A stretch of 64,000 nucleotides of DNA, taken from Actinomycetota bacterium (GTDB lineage Bacteria; Actinomycetota; Coriobacteriia; Anaerosomatales; UBA912). Under the pieces are notes generated by a model. It was given only the letters and a program-made list of their open reading frames with translations. It made no database searches and was not told the origin of the DNA. Where the stretch lies: NCBI GenBank assembly GCA_018334075.1, contig JAGXSC010000068.1:17292-81291 (forward strand). Direction: 5' to 3'. Below, one piece after another: positions 16,273 to 25,875 of the stretch. The translations under genes and the position numbers were made by a program. Every line of letters starts with the position of its first letter. Within the stretch, counting starts at the first letter, position 1.

Positions 16273-19107
16273 CTAGGTTTCGCCCTGCTTGTCGCGAATG
16301 ACAGCTGCGCATCTGGCGCACAAATCCGGATGCAGGGTATCTGTTCCCAGCTCTCTGACATTCCAGCATCGCGGACACTTTTCTCCATCGGCCAGGTCGA
16401 TCGCTACATTTAGCTTTGGCTCAAGCTCAAGTCGCACCGAGCTGACGATAAACATGTCGGCCAATGAAGTCTTGCTGCGGGCGCTGAGTATGCCGAGGAG
16501 CTCTGATGGCGCGCCAATGGTGACGGCCGCTTCCTGGCTCTTGCCGATGACCTTTGCTTCCCGAGCCTCTTCAAGCGCCTTCGTGACCGCTTCCCTTACG
16601 CCGAGAACCTCCGAGTATATGGAGCGCAGGCTGGAAGCTTCCTCGGCTTTGCTCGCTGGAACTCGGCTTTCCGGCCAGCCAGCTAGCTGGACACTTGCCG
16701 CATCGCCTCTAATCTTCGCAGGAATGTGCTGCCAGACCTCCTCAGCGGTAAAGGTGATGACGGGTGCGAGCAGGCGCACGGTGTCCAGAAGTATGGCGGC
16801 GAGCACCGTTTGAGCGCTGCGCCGCGAGAGGGAATCGGGCGCATCGGAGTATAGTCGATCCTTGATCACGTCGAGGTAAAACGAGCTCAGGTCGGTAACG
16901 CAGTAGTTGAACACCGTGTGATAGACCTGGTGGAACTTCCAGTCATCGTAGGATTTGCCGACTCTTTCAACTATCTCAGTCAATCGGGTCAAAGCGTATC
17001 GATCGATCTCGGGCATGTCAGCCCATGCCACCGAGTTTTCAGGCGTGAAGTCATTGAGGTTCGAAAGGAGGAAGCGGAAGGTGTTCCTGATTCGCCGGTA
17101 TGCGTCACTTGTTCTGGCGAGGATATCATTTGAGATCGAGACATCCTGACTGTAGTCCGCCGCTGCGACCCACAGCCTGATGATGTCGGCGCCGGATACT
17201 TTGATCACGTCGAGCGGCGATATAACGTTGCCAAGTGATTTGCTCATCTTTCTGCCCTCGCCGTCCACGATAAAACCGTGGGTCAGGACAGCCTTATACG
17301 GGGGCGCGTCGTATGCGCCGACTCCAGTGAGAAGAGCCGACTGGAACCATCCGCGATGCTGATCGGTGCCTTCCAGGTACAGCTCGGCAGGGCGGCACAG
17401 CTCAGGGCGAGTATCCAAAACGCTCGTATGTGAAACGCCGGATTCGAACCAGACGTCCAAGATATCGTCTTCGGGGAGCAGCTCGGCCGAACCACATCGC
17501 TCACACTCGGTTAAAGGTGATTGCGGCAGGTACTCGCTCGGCTGCTTGCGAAACCACGCATCGGCGCCTTCGGACTCGAAAAGCGCCTCTACGGCGTCGA
17601 AGGTGGCATCGTTGGCAACCGTGTGGCTGCACATGGCGCACTTGAACACCGGGATCGGAACTCCCCATGCTCGCTGGCGCGAAATACACCAATCGGGACG
17701 GTCAGTGACCATAGATCTGATCCGATTTACCGACCAACCGGGAATCCACTGCACATCCTCTATCGCGACGAGCGCGGCCTCACGAAGCGGCTTTGCCTCG
17801 GCGCCTTTTGCGCCCATTGAGACAAACCACTGCTCCGTGGCTCGGAAGATGACTGGCTGCTTACAGCGCCAGCAATGCGGGTAGCTGTGCGAGGTCTTCC
17901 CCTTGTGCTCCAGCGAGCCGATCTCATCTAGCCACTCAATGATCGCGGGATTTGCTCGCAGAATATGCATACCCTCGAATCTGCCGCCGCCCTGGTCAAA
18001 GACGCCTAAGTCATTAACGGGCATCGGGGTTGGCAGCCCGTACCTCTGCCCCACAAGCCAGTCTTCCTCGCCGTGTCCCGGCGCGGTGTGCACTGCTCCG
18101 GTCCCAACCGACAGGTCAACATGCTCGCCTGTGATAACGATACCTTCGACTCCATCGTGTATGGGGTGCCTGTACTTTGCTCCCGCCAAATCCTCGCCTT
18201 TGACCCGTATCGGCTGACCCGCCGGATCGCTTATGAGCTCCCACTGTGGCCACGCGATCGTCTCGGCAAGCCGCTCGACCAGCGGCTCCGCTACGATGAT
18301 GACCCTCCCGCTCACTCGAAGCGCAACGTAACTTGCATCCGCCGATAAAGTCGCCGCCACATTGGCCGGCAGCGTCCACGGCGTTGTCGTCCAGATCAGT
18401 ACCGAGGCTTCTGTCGCAAACTCGGCAAAAGCCTTCGGAACCTCCAAGAGCTCAAGGCGCACGTAAATCGAGTTGCTCTCCACCTCCGAGTACTCGATCT
18501 CCGCCTCGGCCAAGGCGGTTTTGCACCGTATGCACCAGTGGATGGGTTTGGAGCCCTTGTAGATCATCCCCCGCTCATACATCCGCCGAAATACCCTGAC
18601 GTTACCCGCCTCATAAGCAGGCGCGAGCGTCAGATATGGGTCCTCGAAGTCACCTTGAACACCGAGCCTCTGAAACTCCTCGGATTGAACGGAAACGTAG
18701 TTCATCGCCCATTCGCGACATCTCTCTCTAAGCTCCGATTGTCCGATCTTGGCCATGCGTTCAGGGCCGAGTTCTTTTTCCACCTGATGCTCAATTGGCT
18801 GTCCGTGGCAGTCCCAACCAGGTATATAGGGAGCAAAATAGCCCCGCATCGACTTGTACTTGACGATGAGGTCCTTTAGGACCTTGTTGAATGCGGTGCC
18901 CATATGGATGTGACCATTTGCGTAAGGCGGCCCATCGTGCAATACGAATCGCTGCCCGTTCACATTCATGCTCAACCGCTTGCGATATACATCCTGCTCC
19001 TGCCAAAACTTCAACCACTGAGGTTCGCGCTCGGCCAGGTTAGCCCGCATCGGAAACTCCGTTTGCGGGAGATTCATCGTGTCTTTGTAATCCGGCTTAT
19101 CGCCCAC
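16273..19107 (-). CDS. ileS: Isoleucyl-tRNA synthetase
   Basis: IleS charges tRNA-Ile. The 944-residue class I enzyme has the HIGH-type motif as HIHM (residues 66-69), the KMSKS motif in GRKMSKSLGN, an editing (CP1) domain between them, and a C-terminal zinc finger with CPRC and CARC, typical of the bacterial form. The ATG at 19107 lies 8 bases past the divIVA stop, so it has no leader of its own. No T-box leader is present. The order divIVA-ileS-dksA-lspA is common next to ftsZ in Gram-positive bacteria. Confidence 0.98.
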   Translation of the reverse strand: MGDKPDYKDTMNLPQTEFPMRANLAEREPQWLKFWQEQDVYRKRLSMNVNGQRFVLHDGPPYANGHIHMGTAFNKVLKDLIVKYKSMRGYFAPYIPGWDCHGQPIEHQVEKELGPERMAKIGQSELRERCREWAMNYVSVQSEEFQRLGVQGDFEDPYLTLAPAYEAGNVRVFRRMYERGMIYKGSKPIHWCIRCKTALAEAEIEYSEVESNSIYVRLELLEVPKAFAEFATEASVLIWTTTPWTLPANVAATLSADASYVALRVSGRVIIVAEPLVERLAETIAWPQWELISDPAGQPIRVKGEDLAGAKYRHPIHDGVEGIVITGEHVDLSVGTGAVHTAPGHGEEDWLVGQRYGLPTPMPVNDLGVFDQGGGRFEGMHILRANPAIIEWLDEIGSLEHKGKTSHSYPHCWRCKQPVIFRATEQWFVSMGAKGAEAKPLREAALVAIEDVQWIPGWSVNRIRSMVTDRPDWCISRQRAWGVPIPVFKCAMCSHTVANDATFDAVEALFESEGADAWFRKQPSEYLPQSPLTECERCGSAELLPEDDILDVWFESGVSHTSVLDTRPELCRPAELYLEGTDQHRGWFQSALLTGVGAYDAPPYKAVLTHGFIVDGEGRKMSKSLGNVISPLDVIKVSGADIIRLWVAAADYSQDVSISNDILARTSDAYRRIRNTFRFLLSNLNDFTPENSVAWADMPEIDRYALTRLTEIVERVGKSYDDWKFHQVYHTVFNYCVTDLSSFYLDVIKDRLYSDAPDSLSRRSAQTVLAAILLDTVRLLAPVITFTAEEVWQHIPAKIRGDAASVQLAGWPESRVPASKAEEASSLRSIYSEVLGVREAVTKALEEAREAKVIGKSQEAAVTIGAPSELLGILSARSKTSLADMFIVSSVRLELEPKLNVAIDLADGEKCPRCWNVRELGTDTLHPDLCARCAAVIRDKQGET

Positions 19108-19115
19108 TATGCTCC

Positions 19116-19916
19116 TCAGTCTATCTTCTCTATCTCGGAATCTTCGTCGCGCTCGCCAAACATATCCAGGGATCCCAGTTGAAACTCTTTCGGATCCCCA
19201 AATACGGGCTCCTCGGCGATCAAATCAGAGTCGTCGATCTCACCCAACGCGATGCTTTGCACGAATCCTGAAGCAGGAGGCTCGATAGTCAAGTCTTCGA
19301 CGGCAGGAGCTTCGCTGACCGGATGCTTCGCGCGCTCGGACCTAGATGGCGAGGGAGTCGCGGGGGCCTTCTCCTCGGCGTGCACAGGCAATGGCGGGGC
19401 GGGCTGCTCCACCTTTACGTCAGTAACCATGCCCTGACCAGTCTCTCCCACCAGAACCTGAACGTCATCGGCGAGCGGCAAGGGAGCGATTCCCTTCAGA
19501 TGGGACTCCAACACCTGCTTGAAGGCAGCACGAAACTCCTCTTCGGCCTTTTTGATCCGGACGAGCTCCGCCGAAACCGTCTGCTTCTGGGTCAGGGCGT
19601 TGTGTATGATCTCCTTAGCCTTCATCTCGGCATCACGCAGCACTACCGCGGCTTCCCCTTTTGCCCTCGACGTTATGTCTTCCGCGGAACGCTGCGCCGC
19701 CACTAAGGTATTGTGCAGCGTCTCCTTTTGAGCCTCGAACTCCCTTATCTGATCGCGCGCCGTCTCAAGACGCTCGGAAAGATCGATGTTCTCCTTGAAG
19801 AGGCGCTCGAACTCATCGGCGACCTCGTCGAGAAATTTATCGACCTCTTCGACGCTGTACCCGCGCAAAGAGTTCCGAAATTCCTTATGATGGATATCGA
19901 GTGGCGTGAGCTTCAT
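19116..19916 (-). CDS. divIVA: DivIVA domain cell-division / polar growth protein
   Basis: The first 60 residues are a clear DivIVA domain (PLDIHHKEF, LRGYSVEEVDKFLDEV), which in the family binds curved membrane at septa and poles. Coiled coil continues to about residue 140. The rest (about 145-266) is acidic and proline-rich and looks disordered. In Actinomycetota the homologue (Wag31) directs polar wall growth; in Firmicutes it positions division and other proteins. Which role applies here cannot be told from sequence. Confidence 0.94.
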   Translation of the reverse strand: MKLTPLDIHHKEFRNSLRGYSVEEVDKFLDEVADEFERLFKENIDLSERLETARDQIREFEAQKETLHNTLVAAQRSAEDITSRAKGEAAVVLRDAEMKAKEIIHNALTQKQTVSAELVRIKKAEEEFRAAFKQVLESHLKGIAPLPLADDVQVLVGETGQGMVTDVKVEQPAPPLPVHAEEKAPATPSPSRSERAKHPVSEAPAVEDLTIEPPASGFVQSIALGEIDDSDLIAEEPVFGDPKEFQLGSLDMFGERDEDSEIEKID

Positions 19917-19938
19917 CTCTAACGACCTTTCCCTCTTT

Positions 19939-20208
19939 TTACAATCCCAGGACGCTTAACACTGCCAGCAGAAGCGGCCGCACGAGCCATGAAAGCACCA
20001 AGATGGCCACCAGCGGCGATATGTCGATCATTCCCAGATTAGGGATGATTCTTCTAAATATGCCGATATAGGGCTCTACTACTGTTCCTAAAATCCGCCG
20101 AATCTCCCAGACCGTTCCGGAAGCGGGCAGCCAGGACAGCAGCACATATACGATGATCAGCAGTGAGTAAAAATCTATAGCACGCATAAGAATCTGTGCG
20201 AGTGACAT
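19939..20208 (-). CDS. yggT: YggT family membrane protein
   Basis: This 89-residue protein has two hydrophobic segments (about 10-28 and 65-88) around a PYIGIFRRIIPNLGMID loop typical of the YggT family. The family sits beside sepF and divIVA in many Gram-positive bacteria and is thought to act in membrane or division processes; its biochemical function is unknown. The ATG shares one base with the proC stop (TAATG), so translation is likely coupled. Confidence 0.93.
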   Translation of the reverse strand: MSLAQILMRAIDFYSLLIIVYVLLSWLPASGTVWEIRRILGTVVEPYIGIFRRIIPNLGMIDISPLVAILVLSWLVRPLLLAVLSVLGL

Positions 20209-21041
20209 TACTTGTTCAGCTCCCTGGAACGATTGATCGCCGCGGTAACTGTGTCCGCAAAAGCCTTACGGACACCTGAAGATTCAAGCACCTCGATTGC
20301 GGCAGCCGTGACACCGCCGGGACTTGCAACAACATCGGCAAGCTCACCGGGGTGCATGCCAGTCTTGTCGAGAAGGTCAATTGTGCCTCGCAAAGTCTGG
20401 GTTGCCAATAGCTGGGCGACATCTCTTGAAAGCCCATGCCGGACACCCGCTCTTGCCAGTGCATCTATCACTATCGCGACATATGCCGGACCGCATCCGG
20501 AAATGGCCGTTGCCACATCCTGAAAACTTTCCGGCAGTACCACGCTCTTCCCGACACTTCCGAATAACTCGCTTACCAGTTCAACCTGAGAATCGATAGC
20601 GTGAGTCCCAGCGCTTATCACACTCATGCCCCCTCCGGCCAACACTGGAGCGTTAGGCATCACTCTGACCACGGGAGTTGCATCAGGAAGCAACGCTTCC
20701 AATCTCGCGCATGTGATGCCCGCCGCTATCGACAGAATGAGCGCGTCGCCGACCTTACCGGCTATCTCGGAAACAACCTGCTCGATGATTTGAGGTTTGA
20801 CAGCCAGCAGGATAATGGTCGCCCCATCAACGGCTTGCTCGGCGCTCTCGACGCAGTTGAGGTCAAGCGTCTCTTTCAGCTTCCGCCTCCTGCTTTCAGA
20901 AGGCTCGGCCACGACAACATGCTCCCTGCCGACGACTCCGGCTGACAGCATTCCGGCAACGATGGCCTCCCCCATCCTTCCTCCGCCAATAACGGCGAGG
21001 CGAGCAGGCCTGCCAAACCAGTTGCCACTAACATCTGTCAT
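20208..21041 (-). CDS. proC: Pyrroline-5-carboxylate reductase
   Basis: ProC reduces pyrroline-5-carboxylate to proline with NAD(P)H. The 277 residues open with the dinucleotide loop VIGGGRMGEAIV and carry the ProC signature around SGCGPAYVA and the helix TLRGTIDLL. The gene overlaps sepF by 4 bases and yggT by 1. A proC gene in this division cluster is seen in several Gram-positive groups. Confidence 0.96.
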   Translation of the reverse strand: MTDVSGNWFGRPARLAVIGGGRMGEAIVAGMLSAGVVGREHVVVAEPSESRRRKLKETLDLNCVESAEQAVDGATIILLAVKPQIIEQVVSEIAGKVGDALILSIAAGITCARLEALLPDATPVVRVMPNAPVLAGGGMSVISAGTHAIDSQVELVSELFGSVGKSVVLPESFQDVATAISGCGPAYVAIVIDALARAGVRHGLSRDVAQLLATQTLRGTIDLLDKTGMHPGELADVVASPGGVTAAAIEVLESSGVRKAFADTVTAAINRSRELNK

Positions 21042-21580
21042 GCGTCGATACCGCCAAACACGCCCTTGTCCCGCATCCTCTTGACGTCTCCCTCCGAGAC
21101 ATCCACGTTTTCTGGTGTAAGCATGAAGACCTTATCGGAAACCTTCTGCAACCCGCCGTTGAGGCCGTAGGTAAGGCCGCTCGCAAAATCTATGAACCGC
21201 CTGCCAAGCTCAGGGGCGGTCCCCGTCATGTTCATTATGACCGGTGTGCCCTTCTTGTAACGATCGGCGATTCCTTGCGCCTCGGTAAAGCTCCTAGGCT
21301 CGACGATGTGCATTTTGACCTGCGGAGAAACCCTTGGGGTCGCGGTATCTACCGAGGTGACGCCAGGGTGTCTGGCACCCCGGTCCCACTCCGTATCCCG
21401 ATCGAACTCGCTCAGACGCTCTACTCGCCTTACGCCACCAGAACGCATACCGTATGGCGAGGTATAAGCTTCCGCAGGTGGCCTGGGCTCATCCTCGGTA
21501 TCGTCTTCCTCGTCGTAATAGTCGTCGTATTCGTAATCCCCAAAACCCAAACGCGCCTTGATTCTGCTCCACAAACCCAC
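21038..21580 (-). CDS. sepF: Cell division protein SepF
   Basis: SepF binds the C-terminal peptide of FtsZ and anchors the ring to the membrane. The 180-residue protein has an N-terminal amphipathic segment (GLWSRIKARLGF), an acidic linker and the globular SepF domain (about 88-170) with GTPVIMNMTG and FASGLTYGLNG. The start is GTG with GAGGAG 5 bases upstream. Since no ftsA is seen in the dcw cluster, SepF is the likely main FtsZ membrane anchor, as in other Actinomycetota. Confidence 0.96.
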   Translation of the reverse strand: MGLWSRIKARLGFGDYEYDDYYDEEDDTEDEPRPPAEAYTSPYGMRSGGVRRVERLSEFDRDTEWDRGARHPGVTSVDTATPRVSPQVKMHIVEPRSFTEAQGIADRYKKGTPVIMNMTGTAPELGRRFIDFASGLTYGLNGGLQKVSDKVFMLTPENVDVSEGDVKRMRDKGVFGGIDA

Positions 21581-21606
21581 AATGACTCCTCAAGACTCCG
21601 AACCGT

Positions 21607-22284
21607 CTACTTGCCGAAGATGGCCCGCCCAATACGGACAATAGTTGATCCTTCTTCCACAGCCTCGCAATAATCGTTGGTCATGCCCATGGAAAGCTCC
21701 TCTAACTCTACCCCATTTGAGGTCCTCGCGCATACAGAATCCCGCAGGTTACGCAGTTCCAGAAACACTTTTCGAGCTTCTTGCGGAGAGCCGAAGGGCG
21801 CCATCGTCATCAACCCTCTGACCCGGACATTCTCAAACTCGGCAGCGGCAGCTAGCATCTCACTGGCCTGTGAGGAGCTAAAACCATGTTTGGTCTGCTC
21901 GCCAGCGATGTTGAATTGCAGCAACAGCGCCTGGACAACGCCGGCCTGAAATGCCTTTTTATCTATCGTCTCCAGCAGGCGTAGCGAGTCGACAGAGTGA
22001 ATCAAATGTGCACGGCCGACCACATCTTTGACCTTGTTGGTCTGTAGGGTTCCAACGAAATGCCATCTGGCATCGGGAAACAGGGCTTGCTTGCCGACGA
22101 ACTCCTGCACACGGTTCTCGCCGAAGTCACACATTCCCGCAGCCATGGCAAGGCGAACCTCTTCAACGCCTACGTTTTTTGTGACTCCAACGATGGTAAC
22201 TTCCGAGGGAAAGCGACCGACATGATCGGCGGCGTCAGCTACCTTGTTGCGAACTAACCAATATCGATCGGCAATGGCGCTCAA
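21607..22284 (-). CDS. yggS: YggS/PLPBP family pyridoxal phosphate homeostasis protein
   Basis: The 225-residue protein is an alanine-racemase-like TIM barrel without the second domain. The Lys of VGVTKN is the predicted pyridoxal phosphate lysine, and FGENRVQEF and WHFVGTLQTNK are family signatures. It keeps free PLP and amino acid pools in balance and has no known enzymatic activity. The frame opens at a TTG (22284) with weak ribosome-binding signal, so the exact start is uncertain. It follows phoU by 11 bases. Confidence 0.93.
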   Translation of the reverse strand: MSAIADRYWLVRNKVADAADHVGRFPSEVTIVGVTKNVGVEEVRLAMAAGMCDFGENRVQEFVGKQALFPDARWHFVGTLQTNKVKDVVGRAHLIHSVDSLRLLETIDKKAFQAGVVQALLLQFNIAGEQTKHGFSSSQASEMLAAAAEFENVRVRGLMTMAPFGSPQEARKVFLELRNLRDSVCARTSNGVELEELSMGMTNDYCEAVEEGSTIVRIGRAIFGK

Positions 22285-22295
22285 TTATGAGTCGA

Positions 22296-22958
22296 CTATT
22301 CCTCGGTAGGCGTAAAGGCGCCTTCGAACTCTCCGGTCACCAGATAGGCGATGCGCTCGCCTATGTCGACAGCGTTGTCCGCGATGCGCTCCAAGTAACG
22401 TGCCGCAAGTACCATCGATGACGCCCACTCGATGTCTTCATCCTCCTGCAGCCGCCCAAGCTCCCTGAAGAACTGCTTGTAGAGGTGATCGATCGGCTCG
22501 TCGAGATCCTCGAGTTTTCTCGCCAGCTCTATGTCGCTGGTTGCGAGAGCCTCGCTCATCGCTTCCAGCACCCTGTAAACCAGGTTTCCTTGCGCTTGGA
22601 TCAAGTCGTAGAGGGTTTGAGGTCCCCTTCTGGCCGCAGTACGCTTTGTAGCCCGAGCGATATTCACGCCGAGATCCGCCATCCGCTCCAGATGCAAGGA
22701 GATGTAGGTGAGTGAGTACAGGAGCCTCAGGTCCCGGGCGACGGGAAACTGTGTAGCAATGATCTCTATTGCGTGCTCCTCGACTCCAAGGCATCTGCGG
22801 TCGAAAGCGGCATCGCCGGCTATTACCTGCTCGGCTATATCAACATCTCCATCAACCAGGGAACGGACCGCCAGCCGGGTCGTCTCCGTAACATCGTTGG
22901 ATATCTGCACGACCTCTGCCTTGAGAGCCTTAAGTTCGTTTCTAAATTCCTCGCGCAT
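22296..22958 (-). CDS. phoU: PhoU family phosphate-signalling protein
   Basis: The 220-residue, all-helical protein has the two PhoU repeats with metal-binding motifs (RMADLGVNIARAT, and RIADNAVDIGERI near the end). PhoU links the Pst phosphate transporter to the PhoR kinase and represses the Pho response. No pst or pho genes are visible in the window, so this copy is separated from its usual partners and sits between ylmD and yggS, which normally adjoin. The start ATG is preceded by AAGGAGAG. Confidence 0.93.
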   Translation of the reverse strand: MREEFRNELKALKAEVVQISNDVTETTRLAVRSLVDGDVDIAEQVIAGDAAFDRRCLGVEEHAIEIIATQFPVARDLRLLYSLTYISLHLERMADLGVNIARATKRTAARRGPQTLYDLIQAQGNLVYRVLEAMSEALATSDIELARKLEDLDEPIDHLYKQFFRELGRLQEDEDIEWASSMVLAARYLERIADNAVDIGERIAYLVTGEFEGAFTPTEE

Positions 22959-23036
22959 CGATGCGCTCTCCTTTGTGCTCGATCGATATTCACTCGCAAG
23001 TATAACAATGTTCTCGAGATTGGGCTCAGGTTTATG

Positions 23037-23876
23037 CTACTCAATCATCACCAAAGCACCGTGTCGCCCAGTCACGCCAGAAGCGCGAAACGAATAGAAC
23101 TTGTCGGTGCTCTCCAGAGTGCACTTACCGACCTTCGCAATGGCGCTCGTTGTAAGACCGGCGCGCAGAAGATCGATAGTTACCACCTCGCTCAAATCAA
23201 CGTTGCGTCCCAAAACAGCAGTGCGGCCATACTCTCGAGCGAAAGAGTCGGCGACCTCCTTGCCGACCTCGTAACAACGCCCGCAGATGTGCGGGCCGAT
23301 ATACGCAAGAATCTCCGAGGGCGCGCAACCCGCCAGATCGGCTAACATACGCGCAGCCTTCCCCGGCAGGCCGAGAAGGGCTCCGCGCCATCCGGCATGC
23401 ACGACTCCAACGGAGAGGACGGGTCCTTCGGCAACAAGGATAATTGGGACGCAATCAGCGAAGAGCATCAGCAAGGGAAGGTCTTTTTGCGATGTCAGCA
23501 AGGCGTCTGCGGCATCGAGGGATGCGTAACCCGCTGTCGCGCTGGTGCCACTGCGCAAATAGCTGGCGTCGAGCAGCGCCACTCCATCACTGTGAACCTG
23601 CTTCGCGCAGATAATACGTTGCGGATCATCTGCTTTGCCAAGAGCACGCAGCAACATACTTCGGTTCGATCTGACCAGCGAGGGGTCATCCCCCACATGT
23701 TCGGCAAGATTCAAGGAATCATACGGAGTCGGGCTTGTCCCGCCTTCGCGCTCCGTGAAAAGAATCCTTACGCCGGATCGCTCGAAGAGTGCCTCATCGG
23801 TATAACCTATGACCTTATCGGCGAATGTCTTCCTTGTGATCTTTAGAAGTGCAGGCATAGTGTGCCGTTCTCGCAT
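23037..23876 (-). CDS. ylmD: YlmD/YfiH (LACC1-like) multicopper polyphenol oxidase family protein
   Basis: The family (DUF152) includes enzymes with purine nucleoside phosphorylase, adenosine deaminase and other nucleoside activities, and YfiH, which corrects misincorporated amino acids in peptidoglycan precursors. The metal-site motifs are present: KQVHSDGV, FADCVPI, VVHAGWRG and GPHICGRCYEVG. The frame opens at TTG 23885; I take the ATG at 23876 (279 residues), and the ATG at 23858 is also possible. It stands upstream of sepF and yggS as in many Gram-positive dcw regions. Confidence 0.92.
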   Translation of the reverse strand: MRERHTMPALLKITRKTFADKVIGYTDEALFERSGVRILFTEREGGTSPTPYDSLNLAEHVGDDPSLVRSNRSMLLRALGKADDPQRIICAKQVHSDGVALLDASYLRSGTSATAGYASLDAADALLTSQKDLPLLMLFADCVPIILVAEGPVLSVGVVHAGWRGALLGLPGKAARMLADLAGCAPSEILAYIGPHICGRCYEVGKEVADSFAREYGRTAVLGRNVDLSEVVTIDLLRAGLTTSAIAKVGKCTLESTDKFYSFRASGVTGRHGALVMIE

Positions 23877-23977
23877 GAAGGGCAATCAACCTCTAGAAAT
23901 ATCCCGGTAAGTACTGTAAAACAAATAGTAGAGACGCGGCAATTGACAACATGATCTTCTAAGAACGGGGGCTAGTG

Positions 23978-24769
23978 ATGGATCTGTCTCGAGCGCTAAA
24001 CGCTCCATTCAAAGACCGGGATTGGGTAGTCAAAGTCTTGCTGGGAGGCCTGTGGGGACTGCTGATAGTCACTATACCTGCGCAACTAGGGGCAATGATG
24101 GCCTACGTCCGCTCTGTTGCCAACGACGACGAGTCGCTTCCGGCCTGGAGTAACTTCGGGAGCAAGTGGGTCAGCGGATTCCTATTGCTCGTGGGCACGA
24201 CCATCTACATGCTGCCCGCTATCGTTCTTTCCGGCGTAATTATGGCTGGCGCTGCTGCCGCCATCGCTTCCCAAGATCCGTATGCAGCGGCAGCTGTGGC
24301 TGGAACTGGCCTCTTGCTTGGCTTGCTGTCTTTGATTTGGATGATCGTAGCCTCGCTACCATTGTCCGCCGCAATGGTGAACTACTCAATCACCGGACAG
24401 TTCAGTTCGATGTTTGCGATCGGATACCTGATAAAGCTCATTCGTTCGAGGACAGGATTTTTCAAGGCGTGGGGGCTAAGCCTGCTCATAGGTGTGGTTG
24501 CAGGCATTACCGTAAGTGCTCTGTCAATGCTGTTGATCGGATACATTCTGGCGCCGTGGATATACTTTCTTTCGTATATCTTCAGCGCTCATTTATTTGG
24601 TCAGTGGGCCAAAGCAGCAATGAGCTTGGGGCAGGCAGACGGACAGGTAAACCCACCTGCGCCACCCCCTGCACCTTTCGTCGCACCGCAGGCGCCGCCA
24701 CCGGAGCCTGCGCCACCCGCAACTCCTGCACCTCCTGAGGAGCCGAAACCGCCCTCACCGCCGCAGTAA
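23978..24769 (+). CDS. DUF4013-like polytopic membrane protein with a proline-rich tail
   Basis: The product has 263 residues from the ATG at 23978, which is preceded by GGGGG 7 bases upstream. The N-terminal motif (LNAPFKDRDWVVKVLLGG) and four or more long hydrophobic segments (about 20-45, 63-90, 95-130, 155-205) resemble DUF4013. The last 40 residues are about half proline with repeated APPP/PPEP units and should be cytosolic or extracellular and disordered. It is the only plus-strand gene between ylmD and ftsZ and converges on ftsZ. Function is unknown. The proline-rich tail could bind a partner protein, but that is speculation. Confidence 0.85.
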   Translation: MDLSRALNAPFKDRDWVVKVLLGGLWGLLIVTIPAQLGAMMAYVRSVANDDESLPAWSNFGSKWVSGFLLLVGTTIYMLPAIVLSGVIMAGAAAAIASQDPYAAAAVAGTGLLLGLLSLIWMIVASLPLSAAMVNYSITGQFSSMFAIGYLIKLIRSRTGFFKAWGLSLLIGVVAGITVSALSMLLIGYILAPWIYFLSYIFSAHLFGQWAKAAMSLGQADGQVNPPAPPPAPFVAPQAPPPEPAPPATPAPPEEPKPPSPPQ

Positions 24770-24795
24770 CCGGCGCATCAATCAAAAATAGCGGA

Positions 24796-25875
24796 TCAGA
24801 ACATGCGTTTTTTCAGAAACGCAGGTATGTCCAGCTCCTCTTCGGACGAGCCAATTGGCTCGAACTTCGGGATGGAAACTTCCGAGCCCTCTTCGCCTGC
24901 AAACTGCATAGACTCCTGGCGGCGGCGACCCTCAAAGCCAGTCGCAATCACTGTAACCCTGATCTGATCCATCATGGAGTCATCGATTACAGCGCCAAAT
25001 ATAATGTTGGCCTCTGGATGCGCGGCCTCGGCGACCGCTTGGGCAGCTTCGTTTACCTCGAACAGCCCAAGGTCGCTACCACCAGCAATTGACAGCAATA
25101 CCCCTTGAGCTCCTTCGATACTGCTCTCCAGAAGCGGGCTGGAAATGGCTGCTTTGGCGGCATCGTGGGCACGATTGTCGCCCGCCGATATACCTATTCC
25201 CATTAGCGCACTTCCGGCATCCTGCATGATGGTGCGAACATCCGCAAAGTCCAGGTTGATCAGTCCAGGAACAGTGATGAGGTCAGTAATACCCTGTGTT
25301 CCCTGGCGAAGAATATCATCTGCTACCCGAAACGCATCCAGAATCGACGTCTTCTTTTCGGCGACCTGAAGCAATCGATCGTTGGGAATGACAATCAGTG
25401 TGTCTACAAATTCACGTAGCCGCTTGATGCCTTCTTCGGCCTGAAGAGCACGCTTGCGACCTTCGAACGCAAATGGGCGGGTTACAACCCCGACTGTTAG
25501 CGCGCCGATCTCTTCCTTTGCGATCTGGGCAATGACTGGAGCTGCTCCCGTTCCAGTTCCGCCGCCCTGACCGGCAGTAACAAATACCATATCAGCGCCC
25601 TGAAGCGCCTCCTTGATCTCGGCACGATTCTCTTCGGCAGCTTGAAAACCAACATCGGGATCAGCGCCTGCGCCAAGTCCTTTGGTTAAGTTGACGCCGA
25701 CGTGAACCTTATAGTCCGCATCGGACATCAGCAAAGCCTGTGCATCGGTATTGATGGCAATGAACTCTACGCCCTTTACGCTCGCCTCGACCATCCGGTT
25801 CACGGCGTTTGTGCCTGCGCCACCCACACCAACCACTTTTATGACTGCTAGATAGTTAGCTCCCGTTTCAATCAT
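24796..25875 (-). CDS. ftsZ: Cell division protein FtsZ
   Basis: FtsZ is the tubulin-like GTPase that forms the division ring. From the ATG at 25875 (GGGGAG 5 bases upstream) it has 359 residues; the in-frame codon at 25989 would add 38 residues unlike FtsZ and was rejected. The GTP-binding loop GGGTGTG lies at residues 104-110, and the T7 loop [11 protein letters not shown] lies near residue 203. The C-terminal peptide [12 protein letters not shown] is well kept and is the usual binding site for SepF and other partners. It is the last gene of the dcw run and probably also has its own promoter. Confidence 0.98.
   Translation of the reverse strand: MIETGANYLAVIKVVGVGGAGTNAVNRMVEASVKGVEFIAINTDAQALLMSDADYKVHVGVNLTKGLGAGADPDVGFQAAEENRAEIKEALQGADMVFVTAGQGGGTGTGAAPVIAQIAKEEIGALTVGVVTRPFAFEGRKRALQAEEGIKRLREFVDTLIVIPNDRLLQVAEKKTSILDAFRVADDILRQGTQGITDLITVPGLINLDFADVRTIMQDAGSALMGIGISAGDNRAHDAAKAAISSPLLESSIEGAQGVLLSIAGGSDLGLFEVNEAAQAVAEAAHPEANIIFGAVIDDSMMDQIRVTVIATGFEGRRRQESMQFAGEEGSEVSIPKFEPIGSSEEELDIPAFLKKRMF

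Noticed and set aside
19108..19116. A T-box leader for ileS
   Set aside because: Only 8 bases separate ileS from divIVA, so there is no room for a T-box.
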